NCBI GenBank assembly: GCA_023267775.1
Contig: JAHFMQ010000029.1
Coordinates: forward strand, 1-9,915
Source of the DNA: Candidatus Kaiserbacteria bacterium
GTDB lineage: Bacteria; Patescibacteriota; Minisyncoccia; Phycocordibacterales; Phycocordibacteraceae
Direction: 5' to 3'
Length of the DNA stretch: 9,915 nucleotides
This document shows positions 1 through 5,815 of this stretch, one piece after another; position 1 is the stretch's first letter, and every line of letters begins with the position of its first letter. Both the position numbers and the translations under genes were made by a program. The notes beneath the pieces are model-generated. The model was not told the DNA's origin, did not search any database, and worked only from the letters and a program-made list of their open reading frames with translations.

Positions 1-171
1 AAAAATGGTTACTTCCACGGACCTGCGAACGGTTACCCAGAAGGATGTCCTGAAGATAAGGAGATGGCAAGTAAAGTTACCGTGACGGCAACCGATAAAG
101 ACGGCCAGACCGACACCAAGACATTTGGTGCGCGTGCCTTCGAAGGCCAAGGCTTCGTGCCGCTAAAATAA
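1..171 (+). CDS. C-terminal end of a secreted/surface-type protein (5' truncated)
   Basis: Reading frame 1 is open from the first base of the window to a TAA at 169-171 and gives 56 residues with no start visible. The segment VTVTATDKDGQTDTKTF (residues 26-42) has the alternating pattern of the last strands of an Ig-like or PKD-type beta-sandwich domain, as seen in bacterial surface proteins. There is one Cys in the fragment (residue 16). It is the only gene in the left part of the window on the + strand and runs convergently into the peptidase E gene. Function cannot be assigned from the fragment; the beta-sandwich reading is inference from strand pattern and composition. Confidence 0.6.
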   Translation, partial: KNGYFHGPANGYPEGCPEDKEMASKVTVTATDKDGQTDTKTFGARAFEGQGFVPLK

Positions 172-185
172 AAAAGAATAGTGAT

Positions 186-220
186 CTGGCCGTCTGAGAC
201 GATGTTGGAACCAAATTAAG
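186..220. repeat. Repeat R1, 3' of the peptidase E gene
   Basis: The segment begins CTGGCCGTCTG, continues ACGATGTTGGAACC after a two-base variable position, and ends TTAAG at 216-220. It matches 909-943 at about 30 of 35 positions. The stop codon of the neighbouring - strand gene (216-218) lies inside the repeat. The core CGTCTGAGACG is an inverted repeat. On the - strand it is followed by a T-rich tract (complement of 168-181), so it could also help end transcription. See also the copies at 909-943 and 1479-1500. Confidence 0.7.
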
Positions 221-875
221 GCTTTTCGAACACGAGAGTAACTCCCTCTGAAACCACCTCGGGTTTACCGTCAGAGATTTTTACTGCGGAGTTATCGTCG
301 CAGGCATAGAGAGTGGTCGTGAATTCGCTCTTGAGTGAATCGAGTACTTCTTTTCTGACCTTAGAGAAGTACGGGGAATTGAGATGCGGAACAAAAAGAC
401 AGTCGACATACGCCAGAGATGGCGCTAGCTCCGCAAACGCCTCTTCAGGATAAACCATCTTCATTAATTTTTGCGAGAGGAACTTCCCTGCCACCATACT
501 TCCCGCACTGATGCCCATATATACACGAGACTTAAGGAGGTCTGGTAATGCTTTCTCGAGCCCTGAGTCGCGAATTGCTTTTGCTAGATACTGTTCGTTG
601 CCTCCACCGAAACAAATGAGATTAGCTGCTTCAAAATGCGACCGCCATTCTTCTTCAGTCAGGCCAGCAATGTCTAACATATCAATCGAGTGATATCCTT
701 GTTTCGTAAATTGACTAAGATTTTCTATGAGCCAACTTTTGTCCTCTACGACAGGATTCGCTGCTGTTGGAACAAACAATACAGATATTTCATTTGCAGG
801 TTTCCCTACCAATTCAAGAACAGCGTTCGTAATTGATTTGTTGGTGATACCCGAAGAGGTGAGGAGAAATTTCAT
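216..875 (-). CDS. pepE: Peptidase E-like serine peptidase (family S51)
   Basis: This 219-residue protein has the length and motif order of peptidase S51 (alpha-aspartyl dipeptidase PepE and relatives), cytoplasmic enzymes with a class-I glutamine amidotransferase-like fold that cleave N-terminal Asp-Xaa dipeptides. Visible are FGGGN (89-93), the nucleophile elbow GISAGS (121-126) with Ser123 as the likely nucleophile, and His164 in FVPHLNSP as the likely general base. ACDDNSAV (191-198) matches the conserved acidic segment near the end. The ATG at 873-875 has no Shine-Dalgarno. Six bases upstream is TATTGT preceded by TGA, an extended -10-like box, so a leaderless transcript is plausible. 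The gene stands alone between two copies of a 35-bp repeat, which suggests an acquired cassette. Whether the substrate is Asp dipeptides, cyanophycin-type dipeptides or something else cannot be told from sequence. Confidence 0.88.
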   Translation of the reverse strand: MKFLLTSSGITNKSITNAVLELVGKPANEISVLFVPTAANPVVEDKSWLIENLSQFTKQGYHSIDMLDIAGLTEEEWRSHFEAANLICFGGGNEQYLAKAIRDSGLEKALPDLLKSRVYMGISAGSMVAGKFLSQKLMKMVYPEEAFAELAPSLAYVDCLFVPHLNSPYFSKVRKEVLDSLKSEFTTTLYACDDNSAVKISDGKPEVVSEGVTLVFEKP

Positions 876-908
876 ACGGTAACAATATCAGATTTACAAA
901 ACCGTTGG

Positions 909-943
909 CTGGCCGTCTGGTACGATGTTGGAACCTTTTTAAG
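909..943. repeat. Repeat R2, 3' of the SLOG-family gene
   Basis: This is the second copy of the 35-bp repeat. It shares CTGGCCGTCTG, ACGATGTTGGAACC and the terminal TTAAG with 186-220 in the same register. It starts 34 bases beyond the peptidase E start codon and ends 3 bases short of the stop of the next gene (946-948). An imperfect inverted partner, AACAATATCAGA, lies at 882-893 just upstream. It could fold against TCTGGTACGATGTT, giving an attC-like hairpin, but the same bases also serve as the putative promoter of the peptidase gene. Confidence 0.7.
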
Positions 944-945
944 CC

Positions 946-1452
946 CTAAATAGTGTAGGAATATTTTCTGACTTCGATGCCCTTCTTTTCAGCTTTGTTT
1001 ATCGTGTCTTGCGTACCCGCGCTACCATTCACTTGGAAAGCGACCAGTCTGTCTGCGGCATTTACGATGTTAGTGATTCGGTCAAAATAGGCGTCTTTAT
1101 CAATAATTTTATTTGTAGGATTTTCAATTACAGAAACAGGGGAAGCTTTTAAAACGGTTTCAATTTGTTTAATTAACCCTTCAGCTTGTTCTGGACTAAT
1201 TACTCTTTCTTCCGCCCTTTTTCTATAATGTTTACTATATCGATCTACCGTACAAGGAAGGAATATTTTTATTTGTGTTGCTGAATGAGTTAGTCTTAAC
1301 GCTTCGTCCGTAGCAATAAAATCTACTCCAAGCGCACCACCAGTCACGATTCCATCACCCGATTTAATAATTTCTGAAACTTCTTTTCTCACATCGCCCT
1401 CGACTTGTTCATTGGTGTTGCTCCAAGTCCCCGCAATAGCGACCCATTTCAT
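946..1452 (-). CDS. SLOG/DprA-LOG-like Rossmann nucleotide-binding protein
   Basis: The protein is 168 residues from the ATG at 1450-1452; an in-frame TTG at 1470 would add six residues. ATG is preferred because TATATA lies 5 bases upstream and would give a leaderless message, and because strand 1 (KWVAIAGTWS) starts at once. The fold looks like the SLOG superfamily (DprA, LOG, YpsA). IVTGGALGVDFIATDEAL (35-52) matches the Gly-rich loop after strand 2, and DRLVAFQVNGSAGTQDTI (134-151) resembles the GxxGT phosphate/nucleotide loop followed by a helix. IKIFLPC (61-67) would be a central strand. SLOG proteins bind nucleotides or nucleotide-derived ligands and are common in accessory and defence loci. 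This one stands alone between repeats R2 and R3, so the ligand and role are unknown. Confidence 0.7.
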   Translation of the reverse strand: MKWVAIAGTWSNTNEQVEGDVRKEVSEIIKSGDGIVTGGALGVDFIATDEALRLTHSATQIKIFLPCTVDRYSKHYRKRAEERVISPEQAEGLIKQIETVLKASPVSVIENPTNKIIDKDAYFDRITNIVNAADRLVAFQVNGSAGTQDTINKAEKKGIEVRKYSYTI

Positions 1453-1478
1453 AGATTTATATACTACCAATTTACGAG

Positions 1479-1500
1479 CTGGTTGTCTGATACTATCCTG
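1479..1500. repeat. Repeat R3, diverged copy upstream of the SLOG gene
   Basis: CTGGTTGTCTGATACTATCCTG matches the first 22 bases of R2 at about 16 positions, keeping CTGG, GTCTG, TAC and AT in register. The GGAACC...TTAAG half is not recognisable. Its GTCTGATA can pair with TACCAGAC at 1551-1558, allowing one G-T pair. It marks the outer edge of the repeat-flanked block next to the tRNA gene. The match is weak enough that chance is possible. Confidence 0.4.
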
Positions 1501-1591
1501 TTTTCATGACAAGTCCGCGAATCATAGAAAACCGCAGTCCTGGGGTGTCTTACCAGACATCGCAAGTCAATTTTAAGGTTCTTGCGCACGG

Positions 1592-1662
1592 CTGGGGGAC
1601 TAGGACTCGAACCTAGATCGTCGGGACCAAAACCCGATGTCCTACCATTAGACGATCCCCCA
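1592..1662 (-). tRNA. tRNA-Gln (anticodon UUG)
   Basis: The - strand folds into a 71-nt cloverleaf. It has acceptor TGGGGGA/TCCCCCA, D arm GTCT...GGAC, anticodon stem TCGGG/CCCGA with loop TTTTGGT (anticodon TTG), a 4-nt variable loop, and T arm CTAGG/CCTAG with loop TTCGAGT. The U1-A72 end pair and G73 are typical of bacterial tRNA-Gln. CCA is not encoded: the bases after G73 are CCG. The 5' leader and 3' trailer can extend the acceptor helix by five more pairs (12 bp in total). The gene starts 14 bases after the end of the broken HTH gene and borders the repeat-flanked accessory genes, so it could mark an insertion boundary. Confidence 0.96.
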
Positions 1663-1676
1663 GCCGTACACACGAA

Positions 1677-2387
1677 CTATCCTGATGCTAACTCATTTTT
1701 AAATTTCAGCGAGCGGACCAATTCTGACGTCCAACTGGCAATCCCCCGATTCATATCTACACTTTTCTTCACACGAACACGAAGGACTCCGTGATAATCT
1801 TTAGCATCATTGTGCCGTACACGTTTCTTAGAACTCTTTTTGTAGTATATGACAATTTTCCCAGGGGACATTATGAGCTTCTTCTCCCACCATTCTTGAA
1901 TTTCAGCTGAATCAGTCTTGCGCGAATCATGAATATAGAGACTGTAAACAAAATTATCATTTTTAACACCTAGGAATCTCCGGCACCAATTCTTGAAAAT
2001 GATAATCGTATTTTCATCCATATTCGTGAAGGTAACAAGCGCGCCAGTACGCCAAGACTTCTCTTTGTGTCCTTCTGCCCAATAGAGCGTCACCCCAACG
2101 AGCCAGAGTGGCTCAGAAAAGAGTTCTTTAACTTCTTGCCGAGCTGTATCAGTGATGCTCTGCGTTCGACTGATACGTTCTTGCCGGCGCGCTTCCCAAC
2201 CGAGCGCAACTGCATCTAGTTTCTTTTGTTGTATACGAGAAATGTATTCTGCAGGTATTTCAACTTTTCTCAACCACAGCGAAAGAGAGGACTTCGAGAC
2301 CGAAACCTTTTTTAGAATTTCTCCATAAGTCTTGCCCCGTTTCCGAAGTCAAATGGCTAATTTCTTTTCTTCCGCAAGACTATTCAT
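1677..2387 (-). pseudogene. HTH + LAGLIDADG-like domain protein, interrupted by an in-frame TGA
   Basis: From the ATG at 2385-2387 the frame reads MNSLAEEKKLAI, then TGA (2349-2351), then LRKRGKTYGEILKKVSVSKSS and on without a break to a TAG at 1677-1679. The segment across the stop is a helix-turn-helix: a charged helix, then GKTYGEILKKVSVSKSSLSLWLRKV. ATT-TGA-CTT is one C-to-T change from ATT-CGA-CTT, which would restore Arg in AIRLRKRG. The rest contains LVGVTLYWAEGHKE, reminiscent of a LAGLIDADG helix, then VTFTNMDENTIIIFKNW and a C-terminal GVLRVRVKKSVDMNRGI. Together these resemble small HTH-homing-endonuclease-like proteins. A TTG at 2271-2273 could restart a 198-residue product without the HTH. 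I read it as a recently inactivated gene. TGA recoding is unlikely because no other gene in the window has an in-frame TGA. Confidence 0.68.
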
Positions 2388-2393
2388 GTTGCA

Positions 2394-2410
2394 ACGATAC
2401 CATGATTATA
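2394..2410 (-). promoter_or_regulatory. Putative promoter of the interrupted HTH gene
   Basis: On the - strand TATAAT (complement of 2405-2410) is a perfect -10 box, 17 bases before the ATG. A second box, TATCGT preceded by TGG (complement of 2394-2402), lies only 6 bases before the ATG, the spacing seen at the other leaderless-type starts here. No good -35 is visible for either. No Shine-Dalgarno is present. Confidence 0.4.
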
Positions 2411-2449
2411 CGCTCATGAACATAAAACTATTGTTCGTATGTTGAAAAC

Positions 2450-3475
2450 TTATTCAGGAAAGAGTTCGAGGACGGCGAGTTCGAGTGGGAGCACAGGAAT
2501 GGGTGCATAGCGGATGCGTTCTGCAGCGTTCAGGAATGCGAGCATGGTCGTGTGCGTAATACCCTTTTCTTTTGCGAATGTTTCGAGGGCAGAAAATTCG
2601 TCCGCACCGAGCTCGTCTGCGAGCGGGGCGCGGAGGTCTGCCGCGTAGCGGATGAGGAGTGTGGCGCGAAGCGCCTCCAAGACTAGTTCGAGAAACAGCT
2701 TTATATCCGCACCTGCTTTACTCGCCGACTCAATCGCTGCGAGAGCTTTGCCGCGCTCGCCCTGGGCGAGCGCGGATATGAGCGCATGCACCTGCTCCCG
2801 TTTCGGTGCCCCTGTCGCCGCCTCGACCATCCCTCGCGACAATTTCTTCTCATCCGCACCGGCAAATACTTTCTGCAGCACCGAAAGCGCGTCGCGATAC
2901 GATCCTTCAGCGAGCATCGCAATGAGTTCAGCAGCATCCGGCGCAAGTGTGTACCCTTCTTTCTTCGCAACCGCCGCAGTCATCCTTGCAAGCACTGCGC
3001 GCGTCGGCTTCTTAAATTCAAATACCTGACAGCGCGATTGCACGGTTTCCGGTACTTTCTCAAGCTCGGTCGTCGCAAGAATAAACACTGCATAGGCTGG
3101 AGGCTCTTCAAGTGTTTTCAAAAATGCATTCCACGCACCCTTCGAGAGCATGTGCACTTCGTCGAGAATATACACTTTGTACGGTGACTGGAACGGAAGT
3201 GTGTACACGCCCTCGGTGAGCGCACGAATATCCTCTACGCTGTTATTGCTCGCCGCATCGACTTCATATAAATCGTTCTCTATACATCCAATCGCAGCAG
3301 CAAAAATACGGGCGACTGAAGTTTTTCCGAGACCACGCGAACCCGCAAAGAGATACGCATGCCCGATCTTCTTCGACTTTACCACTTCCTCAAGCGGTTT
3401 TGTGACCTGCTCCTGCCCCACCACATCCGCAAACGTAGCGGGACGGTGCGTACGATAAAGAGACTGGTGCGCCAT
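2450..3475 (-). CDS. dnaX: DNA polymerase III subunit gamma/tau, short form
   Basis: The 341-residue protein is the clamp-loader ATPase that loads the sliding clamp and organises the replicase. Visible are MAHQSLYRTHRPATFADVVGQ, Walker A GSRGLGKTS (45-53), Walker B VYILDEVHML (101-110), sensor 1 ATTE (134-137), the SRC motif with Arg148 as arginine finger, and sensor 2 GSYRDALS with Arg194. The start is the ATG at 3473-3475. A longer frame to 3550 adds residues unlike DnaX and would run through the promoter and a hairpin. Two features are odd. The zinc-binding Cys module normally between Walker A and the (I/V)DAAS motif is absent: AAAIGC runs straight into ENDLYEVDAASN. The protein also ends after domain III, so there is no tau-type C-terminal region for polymerase or helicase contact. 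It is transcribed alone from a nearly leaderless promoter. Confidence 0.96.
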   Translation of the reverse strand: MAHQSLYRTHRPATFADVVGQEQVTKPLEEVVKSKKIGHAYLFAGSRGLGKTSVARIFAAAIGCIENDLYEVDAASNNSVEDIRALTEGVYTLPFQSPYKVYILDEVHMLSKGAWNAFLKTLEEPPAYAVFILATTELEKVPETVQSRCQVFEFKKPTRAVLARMTAAVAKKEGYTLAPDAAELIAMLAEGSYRDALSVLQKVFAGADEKKLSRGMVEAATGAPKREQVHALISALAQGERGKALAAIESASKAGADIKLFLELVLEALRATLLIRYAADLRAPLADELGADEFSALETFAKEKGITHTTMLAFLNAAERIRYAPIPVLPLELAVLELFPE

Positions 3476-3484
3476 AGTGTGCTG

Positions 3485-3493
3485 AGTATAACA
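3485..3493 (-). promoter_or_regulatory. Extended -10 promoter of dnaX
   Basis: The - strand carries TGT-TATACT (complement of 3485-3493), an extended -10 box 9 bases before the dnaX ATG. Transcription would start about 3 bases before the ATG, giving an essentially leaderless mRNA. No Shine-Dalgarno is present and no good -35 is visible. Confidence 0.6.
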
Positions 3494-3510
3494 AATTACA
3501 GAAAATGAAT

Positions 3511-3536
3511 GGCCGGCAAGGGGGACCTTGCCGGCC
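3511..3536 (-). terminator. Hairpin T1 (3' of the 155-aa gene)
   Basis: GGCCGGCAAGG and its exact complement form an 11-bp stem around a 4-base loop (3522-3525), 10 bases after the stop of the upstream gene. On the - strand it is followed by ATTCATTTTCTG, a modest T-rich run. The 5' arm in transcript sense reads ACGGCCGGC, shared in outline with the other island hairpins. Confidence 0.72.
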
Positions 3537-3546
3537 GTGATGTCGC

Positions 3547-4014
3547 TCAAAACAACGCTTCAATAGTTGGCGGGACTTTTCGTAGATGTCTGTAGCTATT
3601 TACCCCCTTAAATCGCGCTTCCGCCCTCGATTTAGTAATGGGAAACCAGTTCGCACTCACCGACCTATTCTCGGCAAACCAATTGAGCCAAGAATCACTT
3701 TTTTTCCATAACGGACTATTAAGCTCGGGAAAATCTTTCATGATTCCGCCTCGTGGTGAAAAATAAAGTGCCCTGAATTCACTTTCCTTCTCCTCTGCCC
3801 CACTCAGACGGACAATGCGAGGAAAATCACTTACGTTTTTCGAAACAGGTCGAATTCTCCGACGGTGCAAGAAAAATGCAAAAAATTCGTCTCTGATCTC
3901 GCCTATTCCTCGATCAGTCACCAAAAAACGCAATTTGACTCCTATCAGGGAAATACGGTACGTGATTCCACCTTCTTGAATGATACATTCCTTCACCTTT
4001 TTCGCTCGATACAT
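3547..4014 (-). CDS. Orphan protein, 155 aa
   Basis: I do not recognise this protein. The start is well supported: on the - strand AAGGAGG lies 8 bases before the ATG at 4012-4014. It is basic, with an N-terminal part of alternating hydrophobic strands (ITYRISLIGVKLRFLVTDRG, 17-36) and then a Tyr/Trp/Phe-rich stretch (ALYFSPRGGIMKDFPELNSPLWKKSDSW, split over about 82-109). No signal peptide, membrane segment or catalytic motif is visible. It is the last of a run of four separate small genes on this strand, with its own promoter (4059-4087) and the hairpin at 3511-3536. A strong ribosome site plus clear terminator argue that it is a real gene; its function is unknown. Confidence 0.62.
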   Translation of the reverse strand: MYRAKKVKECIIQEGGITYRISLIGVKLRFLVTDRGIGEIRDEFFAFFLHRRRIRPVSKNVSDFPRIVRLSGAEEKESEFRALYFSPRGGIMKDFPELNSPLWKKSDSWLNWFAENRSVSANWFPITKSRAEARFKGVNSYRHLRKVPPTIEALF

Positions 4015-4020
4015 TACTAC

Positions 4021-4027
4021 TACCTCC
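4021..4027 (-). promoter_or_regulatory. Strong Shine-Dalgarno AAGGAGG
   Basis: The complement of CCTCCTT at 4022-4028 gives AAGGAGG about 8 bases before the ATG of the 155-aa gene. It fixes that start and contrasts with the housekeeping genes in the window, which have no such site. Confidence 0.75.
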
Positions 4028-4058
4028 TTAGATTAAAGGTCAAAACTATCCTTGCAAA

Positions 4059-4087
4059 ATATTACACGCGTGTCGCACTTCCCGCAA
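4059..4087 (-). promoter_or_regulatory. Putative sigma70 promoter of the 155-aa gene
   Basis: On the - strand TTGCGG (complement of 4082-4087) and TAATAT (complement of 4059-4064) are 17 bases apart. A start near 4052 would give a 5' UTR of about 38 bases containing the AAGGAGG site. The promoter lies directly after hairpin T2 of the preceding unit. Confidence 0.5.
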
Positions 4088-4102
4088 CGGTGTATAAAAA
4101 TT

Positions 4103-4128
4103 CGACCGACTAGTTGCCTAGTCGGTCG
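4103..4128 (-). terminator. Hairpin T2 (3' of the 115-aa gene), rho-independent terminator
   Basis: CGACCGACTAG and its exact complement form an 11-bp stem with a 4-base loop (4114-4117), 16 bases past the stop at 4145. On the - strand it is followed directly by AATTTTTATA, a good U-tract, so it reads as a rho-independent terminator. Confidence 0.82.
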
Positions 4129-4144
4129 TAAATAAGTGTTGGCG

Positions 4145-4492
4145 CTAAACCAACAAGGACTCCCTGCGTGGAAAGATCTTCTCAAACGAATCTCTTTGTT
4201 CAGATCGCGAGATCTGAATCTCAAGATCAATTCCGCGAATCACTTCCTTTGTCTCAGCAATTTTTAAATCTATCTCTTCCATCCTTTCTGACAGCGCCTC
4301 ATGCTGCCTTTCTTTGCCGATAATAGGCACGCGTTTCGCCATTCCTTTTGGAATTATTTCGAGATTTTGCAATTCTTCCAGAACTCGCCACCGTTCATCT
4401 CTGAGCGCACCCAGATATCCATTCTGGAATTCTCGAATATGTTCGAGGTTGCCGAATTGCCACTTAAATCTCGAGCACCCCATAGACATCAT
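4145..4492 (-). CDS. Small predicted coiled-coil protein, 115 aa
   Basis: Unrecognised. The start at 4490-4492 is supported by AAGGGAG 6 bases upstream. After a short N-terminal part (MMSMGCSRFKWQFGN), residues about 16-45 and 60-105 are rich in Glu, Leu, Ile and Arg in heptad-like order (EALSERMEEIDLKIAETKEV, then IRGIDLEIQISRSEQ). This predicts a helical hairpin or coiled coil, with a break around IIPKGMAKRVPIIG (46-59). No membrane segment or enzyme motif is seen. It is a self-contained unit with an extended -10 promoter at 4533-4560 and terminator T2. A structural or protein-binding role is plausible but not shown. Confidence 0.6.
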   Translation of the reverse strand: MMSMGCSRFKWQFGNLEHIREFQNGYLGALRDERWRVLEELQNLEIIPKGMAKRVPIIGKERQHEALSERMEEIDLKIAETKEVIRGIDLEIQISRSEQRDSFEKIFPRRESLLV

Positions 4493-4532
4493 GCGAGTCT
4501 CCCTTCGTAAAAATGTTCAAGTGTCTGTTGAG

Positions 4533-4560
4533 ATTCTATCATGCGCTCGATATATGCAAA
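4533..4560 (-). promoter_or_regulatory. Putative promoter of the 115-aa gene
   Basis: On the - strand TTTGCA (complement of 4555-4560) is followed after 16 bases by TAGAAT (complement of 4533-4538), the latter preceded by TGA as an extended -10. A start near 4526 leaves a 5' UTR of about 34 bases holding the AAGGGAG site. Confidence 0.55.
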
Positions 4561-4566
4561 AAGAGA

Positions 4567-4592
4567 ACGACCATCCCGTGCGGGATGGTCGT
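4567..4592 (-). terminator. Hairpin T3 (3' of the 213-aa gene)
   Basis: ACGACCATCCC and its complement form an 11-bp stem around GTGC (4578-4581), 10 bases past the stop at 4603. On the - strand it is followed by TCTCTTTTTGC; on the + strand by CTATGATTTTTTAC. It could therefore act in both directions, though only the - strand has a gene ending here. Confidence 0.8.
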
Positions 4593-4602
4593 CTATGATT
4601 TT

Positions 4603-5244
4603 TTACAAAAGAACAAATGTGTGAGCTTGTACCTCGTCTCGCCACTTAAATCCGCAATGCTTCGGAATCACTTCGTACACGAAGTGCAGACGGTAGGCGC
4701 GTGTCTGACACTGAGGGAACGTAAGATGTTCTGAGGCCTCGGGGTTTGCGAATGGATGGTAGGGTGATTTGTCCGCAGTGGGCACCCGTACCTCCTGTAA
4801 GTTGAGTCTGCGGGCGAGCAAAATAACAACTCGATAGAGCAGTTTCTCCCAATAAAGTGGAGCGAGATATTTCTGTTTTCCTTCCACTCCCTGCACTTGT
4901 CGGACAAAAAGACATGTGGAGTCCTTTTCAAACCCGATCATCGCGATGGGTACTTTCTCTTGCATATCACCAGAAACATCCTTCACGTAAAGAACGAAGC
5001 CGAGTTTGGTATCCCAATATAAGTTGGGATACGATGCCCACCAACCAGCCCTTCTTGTCGCCACAAACTCGAGTGAATAGCGATAATTGATATCTCCATT
5101 CCAATCCTTCACGTGGTCTCGGAGCATGTCACTGAAACGACTCTGAACTTTTTGAAGAGGTTGTTGGAACGTGATGATTTTCTTCTGAAACCGACGATCA
5201 AGAATACTCCCTATAAATCCGAGGATGCGACGTATGAGTCTCAT
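4603..5244 (-). CDS. Conserved-looking orphan protein, 213 aa
   Basis: Unrecognised. The ATG at 5242-5244 is chosen because GGAGG lies 5 bases upstream; an in-frame GTG at 5256 overlaps that ribosome site and is unlikely. The N-terminus MRLIRRILGFIGSIL is a basic amphipathic or weakly hydrophobic helix that could touch the membrane. The middle is strand-rich and aromatic (RAGWWASYPNLYWDTKLGF, 65-83). IAMIGFEKDSTCLFVRQVQG (100-119), then a helix WEKLLYRVVILLARRLNLQEVRV (132-154) and a closing YEVIPKHCGF (190-199) form a strand-helix-strand pattern loosely like the acyl-CoA-binding half of GNAT acetyltransferases. That resemblance is inference only. The gene has the best promoter of the window and terminator T3. 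Confidence 0.65.
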   Translation of the reverse strand: MRLIRRILGFIGSILDRRFQKKIITFQQPLQKVQSRFSDMLRDHVKDWNGDINYRYSLEFVATRRAGWWASYPNLYWDTKLGFVLYVKDVSGDMQEKVPIAMIGFEKDSTCLFVRQVQGVEGKQKYLAPLYWEKLLYRVVILLARRLNLQEVRVPTADKSPYHPFANPEASEHLTFPQCQTRAYRLHFVYEVIPKHCGFKWRDEVQAHTFVLL

Positions 5245-5281
5245 AAGTTCCTCCACGTTATTGGTGAACCTTCCGCGGAGA

Positions 5282-5309
5282 ATTGTACCGTATCAAAAGT
5301 ATTTGTCAA
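5282..5309 (-). promoter_or_regulatory. Consensus sigma70 promoter of the 213-aa gene
   Basis: On the - strand a perfect -35 TTGACA (complement of 5304-5309) is followed after 16 bases by TACAAT (complement of 5282-5287). A start near 5275 gives a 5' UTR of about 31 bases with GGAGG near its end. This is the strongest promoter match in the window. Confidence 0.75.
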
Positions 5310-5323
5310 ATCGATCGAAAAGA

Positions 5324-5353
5324 AACGACCAGCTGGGTTACCAGCCGGTCGTT
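5324..5353 (-). terminator. Hairpin T4 (3' of the 148-aa gene)
   Basis: A 13-bp stem with a 4-base loop (5337-5340) lies 15 bases past the stop at 5369. In the + strand sense one pair is an A-C mismatch, but in the - strand transcript the same position is a G-U wobble, so the stem is intact only in the RNA of the upstream - strand gene. TCTTTTCG follows on the - strand. Confidence 0.75.
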
Positions 5354-5368
5354 ATTTCTTTCTATGCG

Positions 5369-5815
5369 TCAAATAAGCCCTCTCACGTACATACGTCTAG
5401 CACGCCTCTCGATTAGTACACTCAACCGAGCGTCACGTATGGATTTCAATATCAAACTATCAATCTCAACCCAAGGTTCTTCATCAGATTTCTTTTCTTT
5501 ATTTCTTGCAGACATGAGCCCAACCCATGGGTTTGTTGGTATCCATCTGTTAGTTCTAAATCCCGGAAACTCCTTGCCTGTTGCGCCAGAGCACGGCCAG
5601 TATCGTCTTACAGCCTCCTGAGCGGTTGGCGCCTCAACGCAAATCATTTCAAACTTATCTTCCAAAAAATTCTCTTTCTGTATTACCTGCCGATACAAAT
5701 AGAATTTGATTGGAATTCCTCCTTTCCGTTGAGCAAATTCAATTAAAAACATGTCACAGGTGGCTCTGTCGCATTCTTCTACGACACTCTGCAACACTCT
5801 GGCGAACAGGATCAT
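5369..5815 (-). CDS. Orphan protein, 148 aa
   Basis: Unrecognised. The ATG at 5813-5815 is preceded by AAGGGAGGG with 4 bases between. The N-terminal half contains a hydrophobic helix (MILFARVLQSVVEEC), then predicted strands (GGIPIKFYLYRQVIQ, 32-46; FEMICVEAPTAQEAVRRYWP, 55-74). The pattern strand-APTAQEAVRRYW looks like a small alpha/beta domain of the kind found in short regulatory or binding modules. A Trp/Pro-rich stretch FRTNRWIPTNPWVGL (86-100) follows and a basic C-terminus ends the protein. There are four Cys, with no obvious zinc pattern. A possible TATTAT -10 lies 9 bases before the ribosome site with no good -35. Terminator T4 follows. Function unknown. Confidence 0.62.
   Translation of the reverse strand: MILFARVLQSVVEECDRATCDMFLIEFAQRKGGIPIKFYLYRQVIQKENFLEDKFEMICVEAPTAQEAVRRYWPCSGATGKEFPGFRTNRWIPTNPWVGLMSARNKEKKSDEEPWVEIDSLILKSIRDARLSVLIERRARRMYVRGLI

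Noticed and set aside
1561..1586. CGCAAG...CTTGCG as terminator of tRNA-Gln
   Set aside because: The stem is 6 bp with a 14-base loop and no T-tract on the - strand; too weak to call.
1464..1794. Open frames on both strands across the tRNA-Gln gene
   Set aside because: They translate the tRNA (giving peptides such as GGSSNGRTSGFGPDDLGS or its + strand counterpart), a known source of false genes.
2349..2351. TGA read as an amino acid (genetic code change as in Gracilibacteria/Absconditabacteria)
   Set aside because: No other gene in the window carries an in-frame TGA; a single nonsense mutation is simpler.
2419..2443. AACATA...TATGTT inverted repeat upstream of the HTH gene, as an operator
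   Set aside because: Six-base arms in AT-rich DNA with a 13-base gap are weak, and no partner site supports it.
2652..3458. Long + strand frames opposite dnaX
   Set aside because: They are antisense shadows of a strongly biased coding sequence; DnaX motifs fix the real strand.
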